A stretch of 64,000 nt of DNA, from contig NC_088307.1 of the NCBI RefSeq assembly GCF_032854445.1, positions 25,866,046-25,930,045 on the forward strand, given 5' to 3'. Below, in pieces: positions 12,961-27,300 of the stretch. The first letter of the stretch is position 1. Each line of letters begins with the position of its first letter. The notes under the pieces were generated by a model that saw nothing but the letters and a program-made list of their open reading frames with translations, made no database searches and had not been told where the DNA came from. The translations under genes were made by a program, and so were the position numbers. This DNA is from Liolophura sinensis (Eukaryota; Mollusca; Polyplacophora; Chitonida; Chitonidae).

Positions 12961-15900
12961 GTAAAGTTTGTAATGATATATTATGATATAATTTCAAAAA
13001 TCCTATATAGGCAAAGAATTTATCTTTTTTAGCGATTAACACCAGGGTCATTTTCATTGTCCATCTTGTTTCTCGTTCATGTAGCCGTTTGACTGATCAC
13101 TAATTCAACCATAAAGACATCTGATATCCAAGAAATAGCTTTATTTGCACGATTTTTCTCACTTTTCGTGAAAGTTGGACAGTATCCATTGGGCAGCCGG
13201 GTAGATGTTATTTCACTTACACCACGAGGTCATTCGAACGTATATCGTCAAGGAATTTTTGTAAAACAACTGGCTTTAGCGAGCCTTCCATTTCAAGGAC
13301 AAAAGATATACTTCAATACAGAACCCAATATGTCAATCGGATTTACCGAACGTCATCATTTTTTTTATTTACGCCATACACAAGAAAGTTTCACTTATAT
13401 GATGGGATTTACATTTATGAGTAGAGGAAACATTAGAACTCGAACACTGAAAAAGTCTTGAACTTATACTGTAGGCGAAACAGCGAGAGCTGGATTCGAA
13501 CAAGCGACCTCATTGGTCAAGGGCCTAACAGTCGTAGCAACCCAGCGTTTTAACCGTTTGCTCGCCACGATATGGCTAAAATATTGCCGATGTGGCGTTA
13601 AGCCATCATCATTCATTCTTTAACCGTTTGAGGACCGGAAAATCATGTTAAAAACTGAATGTTTGTACGCTATATACTTAGCATGGTTCCACTGGTAGAC
13701 GGTTCACTGCTTACCAGAACTAGTGACAGAACTGAGACATGAATTTATAATGGAGATGCTTTTTTGCCCTTTTGTTTAATGACAGACAAGCGGCTTCCTG
13801 TCAATGGGCCTGATGATTGGCATGTGTGTGCCGCGCTCGTGCTCCCAGAATGACGTCACAGGAATTCTGGATAGAGGTAAGTCACAATGCTAGTGAAACC
13901 TTTCATCAAGGGTAAATGGAAACAATTTTAATTCTGATGTCGCCTAGTAAGTTTCTTGAAATCCTTAGAATACTTGAATTTTATTGAAAAGTTTTCAAAG
14001 TCTTGAAAGTGATTGGAGGACAGTTTATCTTTGGAAAAGCTTTATTTTATAAGTGCATGTACTTCAATTTTCAATGTTAAATATCATGTTCCATCGGGTT
14101 CAAAATGAACTGACAAATAAGGCAGCACGAGTATTGCAGTTAAACTGAGGGGTATCTGAAAGCGCCAGAAAACGGTCTTAATTTAAGGTCCCTAAAACAT
14201 TTTCGTTTATGGGTAGGAACCCTCGGTATATAATCATCCATGACGCAACTTCGTAATTTAGACAATAGTCTTCAGCAACCTACGGATGATCGGTTTCTTT
14301 CCACCATAATGCTGGCAGCTTTCGCCTAAGTCACATATCCTTGAGTACGGAGTACACCACCAATCAATCAAATAAAGAAAGAAATATGACTACTGGCTTA
14401 GACTGGATTGTTTGGACACATGTCTGTTCCCTATGGCTGAGGTATTAATGAAAGATGGTATTACAAATTCGAGATATGGTACGAGTCGGTGACAAGCTAT
14501 AAATCGGAGACCAGTTCTGCGATTTCCTTTCAGCCATTTCTCTGTTACCGCTGAACACATCAGCGATGCATGTGTCCATCAGCTGCCGTGAGGATAGGAA
14601 TTTATCTTCTGACAGACGGGCGATAGCTGCAATGTAAGTGTCAAGGGCTCACCTTTAATGCATCCACTACCGCCTTGTATTTAACCTAATATCCCGCCCA
14701 TGACTACACCTAAGTTACTTTATTTAATATTTTGCCGGTCTTCAGAATTTGCCTACACTGAAAGAAAAACAGATGTTTAACATTTAAACGCGTGATAAAC
14801 ATCTCTTTTCAACAGATAATAAACGTGCTTAATATTTAATTGTTTAATATTTAATCATATTTATCCAACAACTGATAATAAGACCGTTTTATAGTTGATG
14901 TAATACAATGAAAACTTTGAATCACTTCGTTTAAGCGATAAACTCATCAAAATTACTACATATATGATTTTTCATTCTGGTCGGTTGTTTCTCTTCTAGT
15001 GTGATATGTTCCATCATCGGATTTTTCATTTTGGTCGGTACGGTCTATGATGTCTGTATCCTGCAAATCCCGTCCAGTATAAGATTAAGCGAGAAGAGAT
15101 CAATTCAAGCCATCCAAGATGAGAAGACGACTCTCATTTATAGTGGTGCGTCAAACCCCAAAGGTGGAGATGAATTTCAGCAAGTAGCCTCACCACCAAG
15201 TACGTGCATGGAGTCACAAAACCAGTGTAAAGCATTCATGAAAAGTAGCTCTAAAATAAGAATTATGTAAATAGGAAGTGAATAAAAAAATTTGATCTCT
15301 CTGTTTTAAACATAATTTCAATTAAAGGTCGGAAATTTTCGGAAATGACGTCAACGTGAACTTACCGACTGAGCGTGATCAGTTTATTTGGACTCTTTCC
15401 GTCACAGAACATGTTTTGGCAATCTATCGCCGTTGACGTCACGACTGCCGGCTGCCTAATCTCTGAGAAAACAGCTATAGTGTTTGGAAGGCTTTAGCCG
15501 CCGCCCGCCCCCACCTCCGCATCCTCTAAAACGCGGACGCTTATTCTTGTTACTATGTATGTACACCGTATAGCACATATGAAGATGTGCATTAAAAATA
15601 TCGAACTGATTATTTAGCCAATAGGATTTTTTTGAGTGAATTTTGAATCTTTAGTTTATATGTACACTCGGAGAACTATCTTGACGAATAGGACACTTGT
15701 GATTTCACACAACAACAACAACAGAGGTCTAAAAGCAATGTTGACTTAAATCTACGGAAACCAGTGTCACCATGAAAGATCTTTGAATTAATTAAAAATA
15801 TACCACCACTGAATGAAAAATATAACTTGCACGATTTTTGTGTATTTATTTACTTCCAGGCATACTCGCTAAATGCTTGGCGTCGTTTTCTGTTTATACC

Positions 15901-18280
15901 AACGGACGCAAGATTTTGAGCACTGCGCAGGCCCCAGGAAGTTTGAACTGTTTACATGGTATTCGGTTCTTGAGTATGAGCTGGGTTATTCTGGGTCATA
16001 CATATGGAATCATGCTGACTGTGTCTGGTGAGTATGTCAGGCTTATACAATCATGCTGATAATGTCTCGTCAGTATGTATGTGGATTACACGTATACAAC
16101 CATGCTGAAGGTGTCTGGTGAGTATGTTAGGCGTATACAATCATGCTGATAGTGTCTGGCTAGTATACCTGTGGATCACACGTATACAATCATGCCGTCT
16201 GTGCCTGGTGAGCATGTCTGTGGGTGACACGTATACAATCCTGCTGATAGTGCCTGGTCAGTATGTTTGTGGGTCACACGTATGCAACTATTCTGATAGT
16301 GTCTGATGGGTATTTATGTGGGTGACACGTATGCAACCAAGCTGATGGTGTCTGATGAGTATGTATGAATGTCAAACGTATGAAATCATGTTGATAGTGT
16401 CTGGTGAGTATGTGTGTGGGTCACACGTATGCAATCATGCTGACTGTGTGTTGTGAGTGTGGAGGTGGGTCAGGCGTATGCAATCACGCTGATAGTGCCC
16501 GATGAGTATTTTTACGGGTCACGTGTATGCAACCATGATGATGGTGTCTGGCATGCGGGAGTGTCGAACGTATGCAATCATGCTGATAATGCCTGATGAG
16601 TATGTATGTGGGTGACACGAGTGCAGCGATGCTGACAGTGTCTGGTAAGTCTGTAAGTGGGTCAGACGTATGCAGTCAAACTGACAGTGTCTGGTGATTA
16701 TTTTTACGGGTCACGTGTATGCAACCATGATGATGGCGTCTGGCATGCGGGAGTGTCGAACGTATGCAATCATGCTGATAGTGCCTGATGAGTATGTATG
16801 TGGGTGACACGAGTGCAGCGATGCTGACAGTGTCTGGTAAGTCTGTATGTGGGTCAGACGTATGCAGTCAAACTGACAGTGTCTGGTAAGTCTGTATGTG
16901 GGTCAGACGTATGCAGTCAAACTGACAGTGTCTGGTGATTATTTTTACGGGTCACGTATATGCAACCATGATGATGGCGTCTGGCATGCGGGAGTGTCGA
17001 ACGTATGCAATCATGCTGATAGTGTTTGGTGAGTAAGTATGTGGGTCACAGGTATGCAATCATGCTGATAATGTCTGGTGAGTAAGTATCTGGGTCCCAA
17101 GTACGCTATCATGCTGATAATGTCAATAACCAGCCTTACAGGGACAATCAGTTAATTATCTTGTGTCTATATAACTTATTCTGAGGCATTCGTGGTCTAG
17201 TGAGTAGCATACTAGCGCGGCGCAATGACCCAGGATCCGCTCACCAGTGCGGTTGCTGTGAATTCAAGAATGCTTAACACCTGTAAATATGGCATATCCT
17301 TAACGTACCTTCCTTTCAAGGACACAATTCAGCGTAATTTTTGCTTTGTATTTATTTAGATAACATGGCCGAATATGTGCCTGTGATCTTCAAGCGCTGG
17401 ACATTTCAAGCCATCCTCAATGGGATGGTTTCCGTTGATTCCTTCTTCTTCCTCAGGTACGGATCTATTCCTCAATGCGCAATTGAGATACTCGTCTTTG
17501 AAGCGTCAGGCACACGAGAAACTGGTTAGGTCTCGACCTCGACCCTTCGAGGCTTATATATCTGCTTTACCGCACGGTTTATGAAGTTAAGCAATAAGCC
17601 AAGAAAAGATTTCGAGTGCGCATGACACAACGTCACGTGTCGCTATAGATACCACAGCACTGTAACATTGGGCAAGTCTTTTGTGATACCTAATTTTAAT
17701 TATGGCCACGAGCAGGGTTGAAAATCACAAATCATATTGTTAGTATTGAACTGTTGCCGAAGTCTGTCAATTTGTGGCATACCGTCGTGAACTCCGGTTT
17801 CATGCACAAGTGACACTAACCGCCAGAGTATACGAGTGAAGTTATACTTGGGTAGTGTTAATTCTAATTGTTATAGTCCATTTCTTTTAGAGAGTCGCCT
17901 ATATTTAGCTATCTGTAAAATCAGCCATGTTCGCTACCAAAATTGGCTTTAGCCAGTGACAAGTAACAACCCAGGCCCTACACATTGATACACTGGATGT
18001 TCATGTTATTACAAAGAAATTGTACAGCCTACACTACTCTCTCTGAGAATATCGTCAGCACGGCACAATGACTTAGGAACCACCCACTAATTTGTCGCCA
18101 AGAGTCCACTTCATGCTGGCTTCCTCTCGGGCAGTACGTCTACCAGCAAGGTCTGTCAGCCACATGCGGATGATCGTGGGTTTCCCCGGCACTCTCCCCA
18201 GTTTCATCCCACCATATATAAGTGCTAGCCGCCGTCGTATAAGGGAAATACTCTTGAGTACGGCATAAAACGCTATATAA

Positions 18281-18327
<47 letters not shown>

Positions 18328-21300
18328 AAATCTCTCAATCTCCAAAACAGTGAATTAGAGTATCCGTGGATAGTTTGAGCAATTTTAATTCTATTTTCAG
18401 CAGACGAAAGTCAAATGCTTCCCACAAAAAGCTACTCAACGTTTCAGAGTTCAAATTGAGGAATTTATTCTCCGTGTACGGTTCAGTTTGGTCTAGTAGA
18501 GTTTGAGTGCATTGGGCGTCTGCTGTATTCGGCATGGCGTTCTGTTGAGGCAGCAGTACAACCCTGTACATCAGTTGACATTGAGACCAACCTCCTGCTA
18601 CAAGAAGCAAAATAGTGTTAAAAGCGTTGTATAACCTCAGGCAAACAAACAAATCATACATAAATATGAAGTTCTTGAGTATGATTCCGGTAATAAGACC
18701 CTTAATGGCCCATACGAGCTATAGAGCTGTTCTTGCCGCAGCCGTGGTGGTCAGAGGTTCGAAACCAGCTCTTTCCGCATTTTTTTGTCAGGTATGCATA
18801 GCCAAGTTGGTGGTTTGCTGCGGACAGTCCGATTTCTTTCATTCAGAACCTAATCACCTTTGTATAAGTAAAAAAGTCTAGAGTACGACGTGAAAAAAAC
18901 AGAAAATAAATAAACTGATTCAGGTAATAAATACATAGTCTAAAAAGACAACATAATTGTTTACCTGTTGCAGTGGACTACTGGTGGCGTATATCAGCTT
19001 TAAGGAAATGAACAAGAACGAGGGTCGAATTAACTGGGCATTGTTCTATTTCCACAGATTTTGGAGGTAGGTATACAAGTGTAACGGATGAGTGAAGAAC
19101 ACTTTCAGCGTCTGTCACCTTTACTTTTGTAACTGAGTGGTAAACATGTTCATAGCAGATGTTTTTCCATCCAATTCCACAGTGCGACATGTATATAGCC
19201 TTTCTTTATTTCTTCTTTCATCACCTCAATACACTACTGGGTGTCTTTTTGTCTTTCTTTTCTTTTTCCTAGGAGCATTTCATAAAACGTCCGATTACCA
19301 AATATATGATAACAGAACTGTTACCAGCGATTCATGAATCTAGACAAAATCCACTAGGAAAACTATTAAACTAGATTCTATCTGTCTTGTTTATAATGAA
19401 CTTATCTAAATTTAGAGCTTGTCAAAATTAAATTAGTTTAAATAACACAGAATAAATCCAGATTCAGAGTTTTTTGCATCTTAAAGGATTTAAAGTGGTG
19501 CACAAAAAATAAGTACTATATTTAGCCAAATGCATCACAATTTCAGTTTCAGTAATACGAAAGATAAAGTTTTATAAAAGTAACAAAATGTTGACCTGTT
19601 GGATATCCCTCCCCTAAACTTTAGTCTCTTTCCGTTTAGACTGACCCCAGCATACATGTTAGTGATGATGGTGGATATTTGCCTTTTCCGGTATTTTGGA
19701 GACGGTCCCATTTGGCCTCAGCAGGGGATAGAAGTCAATTACTGCAGGGATACATGGTGGAAAAGTTTGTTGTACATCAACAACTTCTTTTCTTTCAACT
19801 CTGGGGTATATTCGATCTTCCTGGATGAATTTCCATATTTATTTTTTTACGTAATTTACAGTGGTAATTTTTTTTTTTGCATAGTTGTTTGGCGCCATAC
19901 TCAAGAATTTTTCACTTATATATTATGGATTAAGTTCGGTGTCAAACCCAAATAGGATCATATCATAGACATTTAAAAATCTAGTTCGCAGCCTACCTTG
20001 GCGATAAGCACTGAGAGGTTAGAGTAAAGAAACAGGACTGGTTGGCTCGGTGTCAGTGTGATGTATTTGGGTGCATGTTGTGTCATGTTTGGTGTCTTCA
20101 GTGGCGGGAGCACTTTGTCGTCATTGACTTGCTCTGACTGAAAAATTGTTAATTACGGTTTATACATGTATAAATATATATCATTGCGATTAATGATAGA
20201 CCTTCCCACACGTGACATACCGATTTGTACATACTATTACACATCAACAGCGCCGTTTCTTATCAACAAGACAACGGAAGCGAGAGTGCCTGAAGATTGA
20301 TTGCCCAAGGTCGGGATCGAACCTGAATCCACTTCCCTCTCCAGAACTTGCCAATAACACGTCGGTGATGTTTTTCATACAAACAATATGAGATGTTTTC
20401 TTGACCATAATACGACGGTATATCTGCACTATATCTTGAATACTGAAGAAGTTAAAGGATATGTTGTAATTTAAAAGAATCCTACATTGAAGAAAACAGC
20501 TCATAGTGTAATTTACCTGACCAATAATACCTGAAATATTGAATGGTTTCATTTTCATTACCGGGATAGTGTATTTCCTGGGGATGGTACTTGGCCAACG
20601 ATATGCAGTTTTACGTCCTGAGTCCACTGGTGCTGATTACTCTGCACAGGTAACCTGTAGTGTTTGTGTCAGTATAATTCTTGTATTCTCAAGATTGCGT
20701 GCTAATCAGGATGGTAGATGATATTCCCAAGATAATGTTTTCTGACCATGATGGTATAGTGATGGTTTTCGCAAGATTGTTTTCTGATCATGATGGTATA
20801 GTGATGGTTTTCGCAAGATTGTTTTTTGATCTTGATGGTATAGTGATGGTTTTCGCAAGATTGTTTTTTGATCTTGATGATATAGTGATGGTTTTCGCAA
20901 GATTGTTTTTTGATCTTGATGGTATAGTGATGGTTTTCGCAAGATTGTTTTTTGATCTTGATGGTATAGTGATTGTTTTCGCTTATACAAGATTGTTTTT
21001 TGATCTTGAAGGTATAGTGATGGTTTTCGCAAGATTGTTTTTTGATCTTGATGGTATAGTGATGGTTTTCGCAAGATTGTTTTTTGATCTTGATGGTATA
21101 GTGATGGTTTTCGCAAGATTGTTTTTTGATCTTGATGGTATAGTGATGGTTTTCGCGAGATTGTTTTTTGATCTTGATGGTATAGTGATTGTTTTCGCTT
21201 ATACAAGATTGTTTTTTGATCATGATGGTATAGTGATGGTTTTCGCAAGATTGTTTTTTTTTATCACGATAGTAGAGTGAGGATATTCCCAAGATTGTTT

Positions 21301-24300
21301 CTTGATAAGGGTGTCACAGTGATGGTATTCTTTTGATTGTGTACTGTTTTCACAAGTTGTTTTTGTATCCCTATCCAGATCAAGGGTTGCCGGCACCGCC
21401 GTCCTCCTGGCTCTCTTGACGGGTTCATTTATAACCACGGGGGTAATCAGCTCCGTCAACAAACTGCCACCCAACGGAATTGACCTCAACCAGGATATTA
21501 AGTACTCCAAAATTTGGCCATAGTGATCGTTAAACATAATTTGTACCAACAGTGTTACATAACAGAATGTTAATGACGACTCTTACTCTTGCTAATGACG
21601 CGTCATGCTGGCCTCCTCTCCGGCCGCAAGTGGGAAGGTCTGTCAGCAACCTGCGAATGGTCGTGGGTTTCCGCCGGAAAGTGAAATAATCCTGAGTACG
21701 GCGTAAAACACCAATCAAATAAATAAATGAAATGGGGACCTCCGTGGCTGAGATGGTTAGCAAGCCAGCTAGTGCGGCACAATAACCTAGAAGCCTCTCA
21801 CCCAATGCGGTCGCTGTGAGTTCAAGTCCAGCTCATGCTAGCTTACTCTCAGGTCATAAGGGGAAGGATCTTCCATCAACCTGCGGATGTTCGTGAGTTT
21901 CCCTCGGGCTCTGCCCGGTCTCCTCTCACCATAATGCTAGCCGCCGTTGTGTAAGTGAAATATTCTTGAGTAGAGCGTAAAACCCCAATCGAATATATAA
22001 AAAAATAAATAAAACTGGTGTTTTGATCTAATTTCTTATCATGTTTGTAGTCGATCAAGATCAAAATGTTTGAAACTACCTCATAGTACATGTATCTGCA
22101 GAACTACTTGTGCAATACATCGATGGCTAAAAAGATGACTTGGCTCTCACATTAAAACAAATGCTTTGAATCTCACTGTACAATAACATTTGATTGACGA
22201 TACCCACACAAATAGGACGGTCACTGAAGAATTCTAATTTGTTCGGTTTTTAAAAGCAAACCAAACCTATACCAGGATTTGTACTACGAGAAGCCGTACT
22301 GTCGTATAGGACCGTACCTAGTGGGAATGGCCGTTGGGTATACATGTATACTGCACAGGACTGGCTCCCAGATGAAGTTTACTAAGGTATGTCCACATTG
22401 AGCCGAACAAGCAGTCGTTCCCGATATCTGCAACATATGATGTGAAAGTATCTGTACCCAGAGGTATTTATTTATTTATTTTTTTACCTGATTGTTCTTT
22501 AAAACCGTACTCAATATTTTTTTCACTTGTTCGATGGCGGTCAGTTGTACGAGTGGAGGAAACCGTAGTACTTGGGGTAAACCACCGACCTTTGGTAAGT
22601 CAGTGGACAATTAACCTTCAGAACGTTTGAAGAAGGCCTACAGATTTGTGAGCCATATTGGTCTTTAGCGATCGTAAGACGTGCGCAAACGACCCCACGA
22701 ACGCCCTCCAGCGCTTATTGTTCAAAGCAATTACGACAATTAAGCTCTGCGCATTTCTTGTCCACTGAACGCAGAAACTAAACCCACACTTTAGAAAAGT
22801 GAGGTCAACACTTAGTGACGCCTTCACTAGCCTATCGTATTTATTGTCTCTGCAGGTGGCCAACTGGAGCTTGAAACATGAGGTCACAGTCTTGAATCCG
22901 ACTCCCGCTTATCCTGTCGGCCATTGACCATAATTAATTTTGCGTTAACGTTGAGTGCCACTGAGCAGTCCCTACATGTGCATGCTCCATTACTATTACC
23001 GAACTGTGAGACATGCAAATATTTCGAGGGAACATGATGAAGGAATAAATAATTAATAGTTATCTAGAGGTGTCACGGCAACAGTGTCGCGGTCAATACG
23101 CTTCCACGTGTGTGTCCTTTCAGCTAATGCCCGAAAATCAAAGTGATAGGTTTACATCCAAAATTAACAACACGAGATCATTGCTATTTCTTAATTCCGT
23201 TTTTGTGATGTCAGTATGTTAACCGCGGTGTATCTCCGCTGTACTTCAAATCGACCAGAATAAAACTTACAGCTCGACCAACGCAACTCGGCCACATGCT
23301 CTGGAGGCTCGTATCGCTAGGCCACAGGTACTACATTTAGAAAGCAACATGCATGTAAACAGTCATTTTATAGGTGTATGTGTATGGCTGCTTAAGATGC
23401 AGTAAACATTGTATTATGTTGTTGTTTTTTTGGCGGGGGTGGTTTTTTGGGTTGTTTTCCCCTATTTAATACCAAAACGGCTTTGTTTTCTCTTTTTTTC
23501 ATGTTTCATTTTTCCTTCAAGAAAGGTTTGGTGTTTGGCTGGGTGTTGGCTTTTGCCTGTAACTTGGCCGTGCTTTACGGTCTGTATGGACATTTCAACA
23601 CAGAACCGCTGACATCAGACGTCAGCGCCCTGTACAATACAGTGTCCAGAACGGCGTGGGCTTTGGGACTTGGGTGGCTGGTCATCGCCTGCTCTTCAGG
23701 AAACGGGGGTAAATTAACACTCTTACTACAGTCAACTAAAAGATCATACTATTTGCTCCAAATAGATATTAACAGCCAATCGTAGTTTGGGGTAAAAACA
23801 TATAACGGGCATAGTACATGTATGTATGTATGCTTGGAGTTTAACGTCGTACTTAACAATTTCATATAATGGCGAAGAGCCAGTAAATGCATGTGCATAT
23901 ACCACGCCAAAGACACCAGACAAGACACTACAAGACACCCCACCCAGTCACATTATACAGACACCGGGCGAACCAGTCCTGTTTCTCTAACCTCTCAGTG
24001 CTGAACGCCAAGCGAAGCAGCAACAAGTCCCAATTTTGAAGTCTTTGGTATGATCGGACCCAGGTTTGATCCCGGAGTCTCCTCAGTTCGAGGCGGATCC
24101 TCTTACCATTAGGACACCGAATCGGTCAAATGAACATTCCTATAGTACTGTTTAAGACAAACTGAACTTCTTTGGAACTCGAACTATTTCCGAACTAACG
24201 TAATGCCATGTTTAAATGTTCACAAAAGGCATAGTAATATCCATCCTAAGATTTCATACTATGATGGCCTTTGACGAACAAAATTATTATTATTTTTTTT

Positions 24301-27300
24301 TTGGAGAAAAAATGTCCGTTTGATATTTTATATTTTCCGGAGGAGTTACGTTTATGTTGTCTATACCAGGTATCATCAACAGCCTTCTCTCCTGGGCCCC
24401 CTTCCAGCCCCTCGGTCGGCTCACCTACTGTGCCTATCTCATTCACCCGCTCGTTATTCTGTACTTTGCTACGGGAAGAGAAGTCGTACCTCATGCATCT
24501 GACCTCAACATGGTAAGATACTGTTATTTTCAGAATAAAAATGTATGAAAGTGGCCATGCACCTCCTGAGATCAAGAGTAGACAAATAATGATGTTCCTG
24601 TCTATATCCAAGAGCTTCTCGAATTCAGAACCAGGCGAATGATACCATGCGCCAAAAATATGACATAACAGAATACAACTATTTACTATTCAGTTTTACT
24701 GAAATCAATGTTGTGCTGGTGGTCTTGATTTTATAAAGGTGAAACAGGACCATATAGATGATAAATTCCATGTTATCGATATTAAGTTAAACACATTATC
24801 GCACTACAAGCACGGTATTCATTGTCGTCAAATCGGCAAAAAAATCGATTTCTGCACCTGAACAGCCAATGAGATTCCCTGTCAACACTCCCATGAGCTT
24901 CTCTATCATTTCTCTTAATGGGCTTTTCTGCCCGCACCCACATTAGGCTCCTCTATCATTTCTTTTAATGGGCTTCTCTTCCATCACTCCCAATGAGTTC
25001 TCTATCATTTCTCTCAATGGGCTTGTCAACCAACACTTCAAGTAGGCTTGTCAACTAACACTTCCAGTGGGCTTGCCTTTCATTTATATTAATGGGCCTC
25101 TCTATCTTTTCTCTTTACCAACACTCCCAATGGGCTTGTCAACCAACACTTCCAGTGGGCTTGTCAACCAACACTTCCAGTGGGCTTTCCTTTCATTTAT
25201 AGTAATGGGCCTCTCTATCTTTTCTCTCAATGGGCTTGTCTACCAACACTCCCAAATGGGCTTGTCTACCTCCACTCTCAATGGGTTTTTCTGTCATTTC
25301 TCTTAATGGGCTTTTCTATCAACACTCCCTGTGAGCTTCTCTATCATTTCCCTGAATGGGTTTGTCTAGCAACACTCCCAATTGGCTTGTCTACCAATAC
25401 TCCGTATGGGCTTCTGTACCAGCATTCGCAATGGGCTTTTCTTCCATTTCACTTAATGGACTTCCGAACTAATAAAAACAATGGGCTTCTCTATCATATC
25501 TCTGAATGGGCTCCTCTAACATGTTTCTCAATGAGCTTCTCTACCAACACTACCATGAGCTTCTCTATCGTTTTCTTACTGAACTTCTCTACCAGCACCT
25601 TCAATGGGCTTCTCTACCAACACTCGCAATGGGCTTTTCTTTCATTTCTCTTAATGGACTTCCGTACCAATAATAACAATGGTCTTTTCTATCAATTTTC
25701 TTAATGGGCTTCTCTACCAACACTCCCAATGGCTTTCTCTATCATTTGTCTTAATGGTCCTCTCTGCCAACACTAATAACTGGCTCCTCTATATAATAAT
25801 GAGCTCCTGTGTCATGTCTCTCAGTGGGCTTCTCTACCAACACTGCCATGATCTCTATCGTTTCTCTCATTGAGCTTCTCTACCAACACGCCCATGGCCT
25901 TCTCTATCATTTATCTTAATGAGTTCCTCCATCAACACTGCCATGAGTTTCTGTATGGTTTCTCTTAATGAACTTCTCTACTCCATTCCTAATTCGCTTC
26001 TCTATCATTTATCTTAATGGGCATGTTTACCAACCCTGCCAGTTGGCTTCTCTGTCATTTATCTTAATTTTCGATGACTACCAACACTGCCAATTTCCTA
26101 CTCTATCATTTATCTTAATAGGCTTCTCTACCAGAACTTCCAACTGGCTTCTCTGTCATTTCTTTTAATGAGATTCTCTACCGAGATTCTCTCAATGGGC
26201 TTGTCTACGTACACTCTCAATGGGCTTTTCTTTCATGTCTCTGAATTTCTCTATCAACACTCTCAATGAGCTTCTGTATCATTTCTCCCAATGAACTTCT
26301 GTATCATTTCTCCCAGTGGGGTTGTCTACCAACACTCCCAATGGTCTTGTGTACCAACACTCCCAATGGGCTTGCCTACCAACACTCACAATGGGCTTGT
26401 CTACCAACACTCCCAATGAGCTTCTGTATCATTTCTCCCAATGAACTTCTGTATCATTTCTCCCAGTGGGGTTGTCTACCAACACTCCCAATGGTCTTGT
26501 GTACCAACACTCCCAATGGGCTTGCCTACCAACACTCCCAATGGGCTTGTCTACCAACACTCCCAATGAGCTTCTGTATCATTTCTCCCAATGAACTTCT
26601 GTATCATTTCTCCCAGTGGGGTTGTCTACCAACACTCCCAATGGTCTTGTGTACCAACACTCCCAATGGGCTTGCCTACCAACACGCCCAATAGGCTTGC
26701 CTACCAACACTCCCAATGGGCTTGTCTACCAACACTCCCAATGGGCTTGCCTACCAACACACCCAATGGGCTTGTCTACCAACTCTCCCAATGGGCTTGT
26801 CTACGTACACTCCCAATGGACTTGCCTACCAACACTCCCAATGGGCTTGCGTACCAACACTCCCAATGAGCTTGTCTACCAACACTCCCAATGGGCTTGC
26901 CTACCGACACTCCCAATGGGGTTGTCTATCAACACTCCCAATGGGCTTGCCTACCAACACTCTCAATGGGCTTGCATACCAACACTCCCAATGGGCTTGC
27001 CTACCAACACTCCCAATGGGCTTGTCTACCAACACACCCAATGGGCTTGTCTATCAACACTCCCAATGGGCTTGTCTACCAACACTCCCAATGGGGTTGC
27101 CTACCAACACTCCCAATGGGCTTGTCTACCAACACTCCCAAAGGGCTTGTCTAGCAACACTCTCAATGGGCTTGCCTACCAACACTCCCAATGGGCTTGC
27201 CTACCAACACACCCAATGGGCTTGTCTACCAACACTCCCAATGGGCTTTTCTGTCAACACTCCCTGTGAACTTCTCTATCATATCTCTGAATGGGTTTGT

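Noticed and set aside
20681-21292. Open frames of 180-199 codons on both strands
   Set aside because: They are produced by the stop-free 42-bp minisatellite whose unit is a multiple of three; all lie in an intron.
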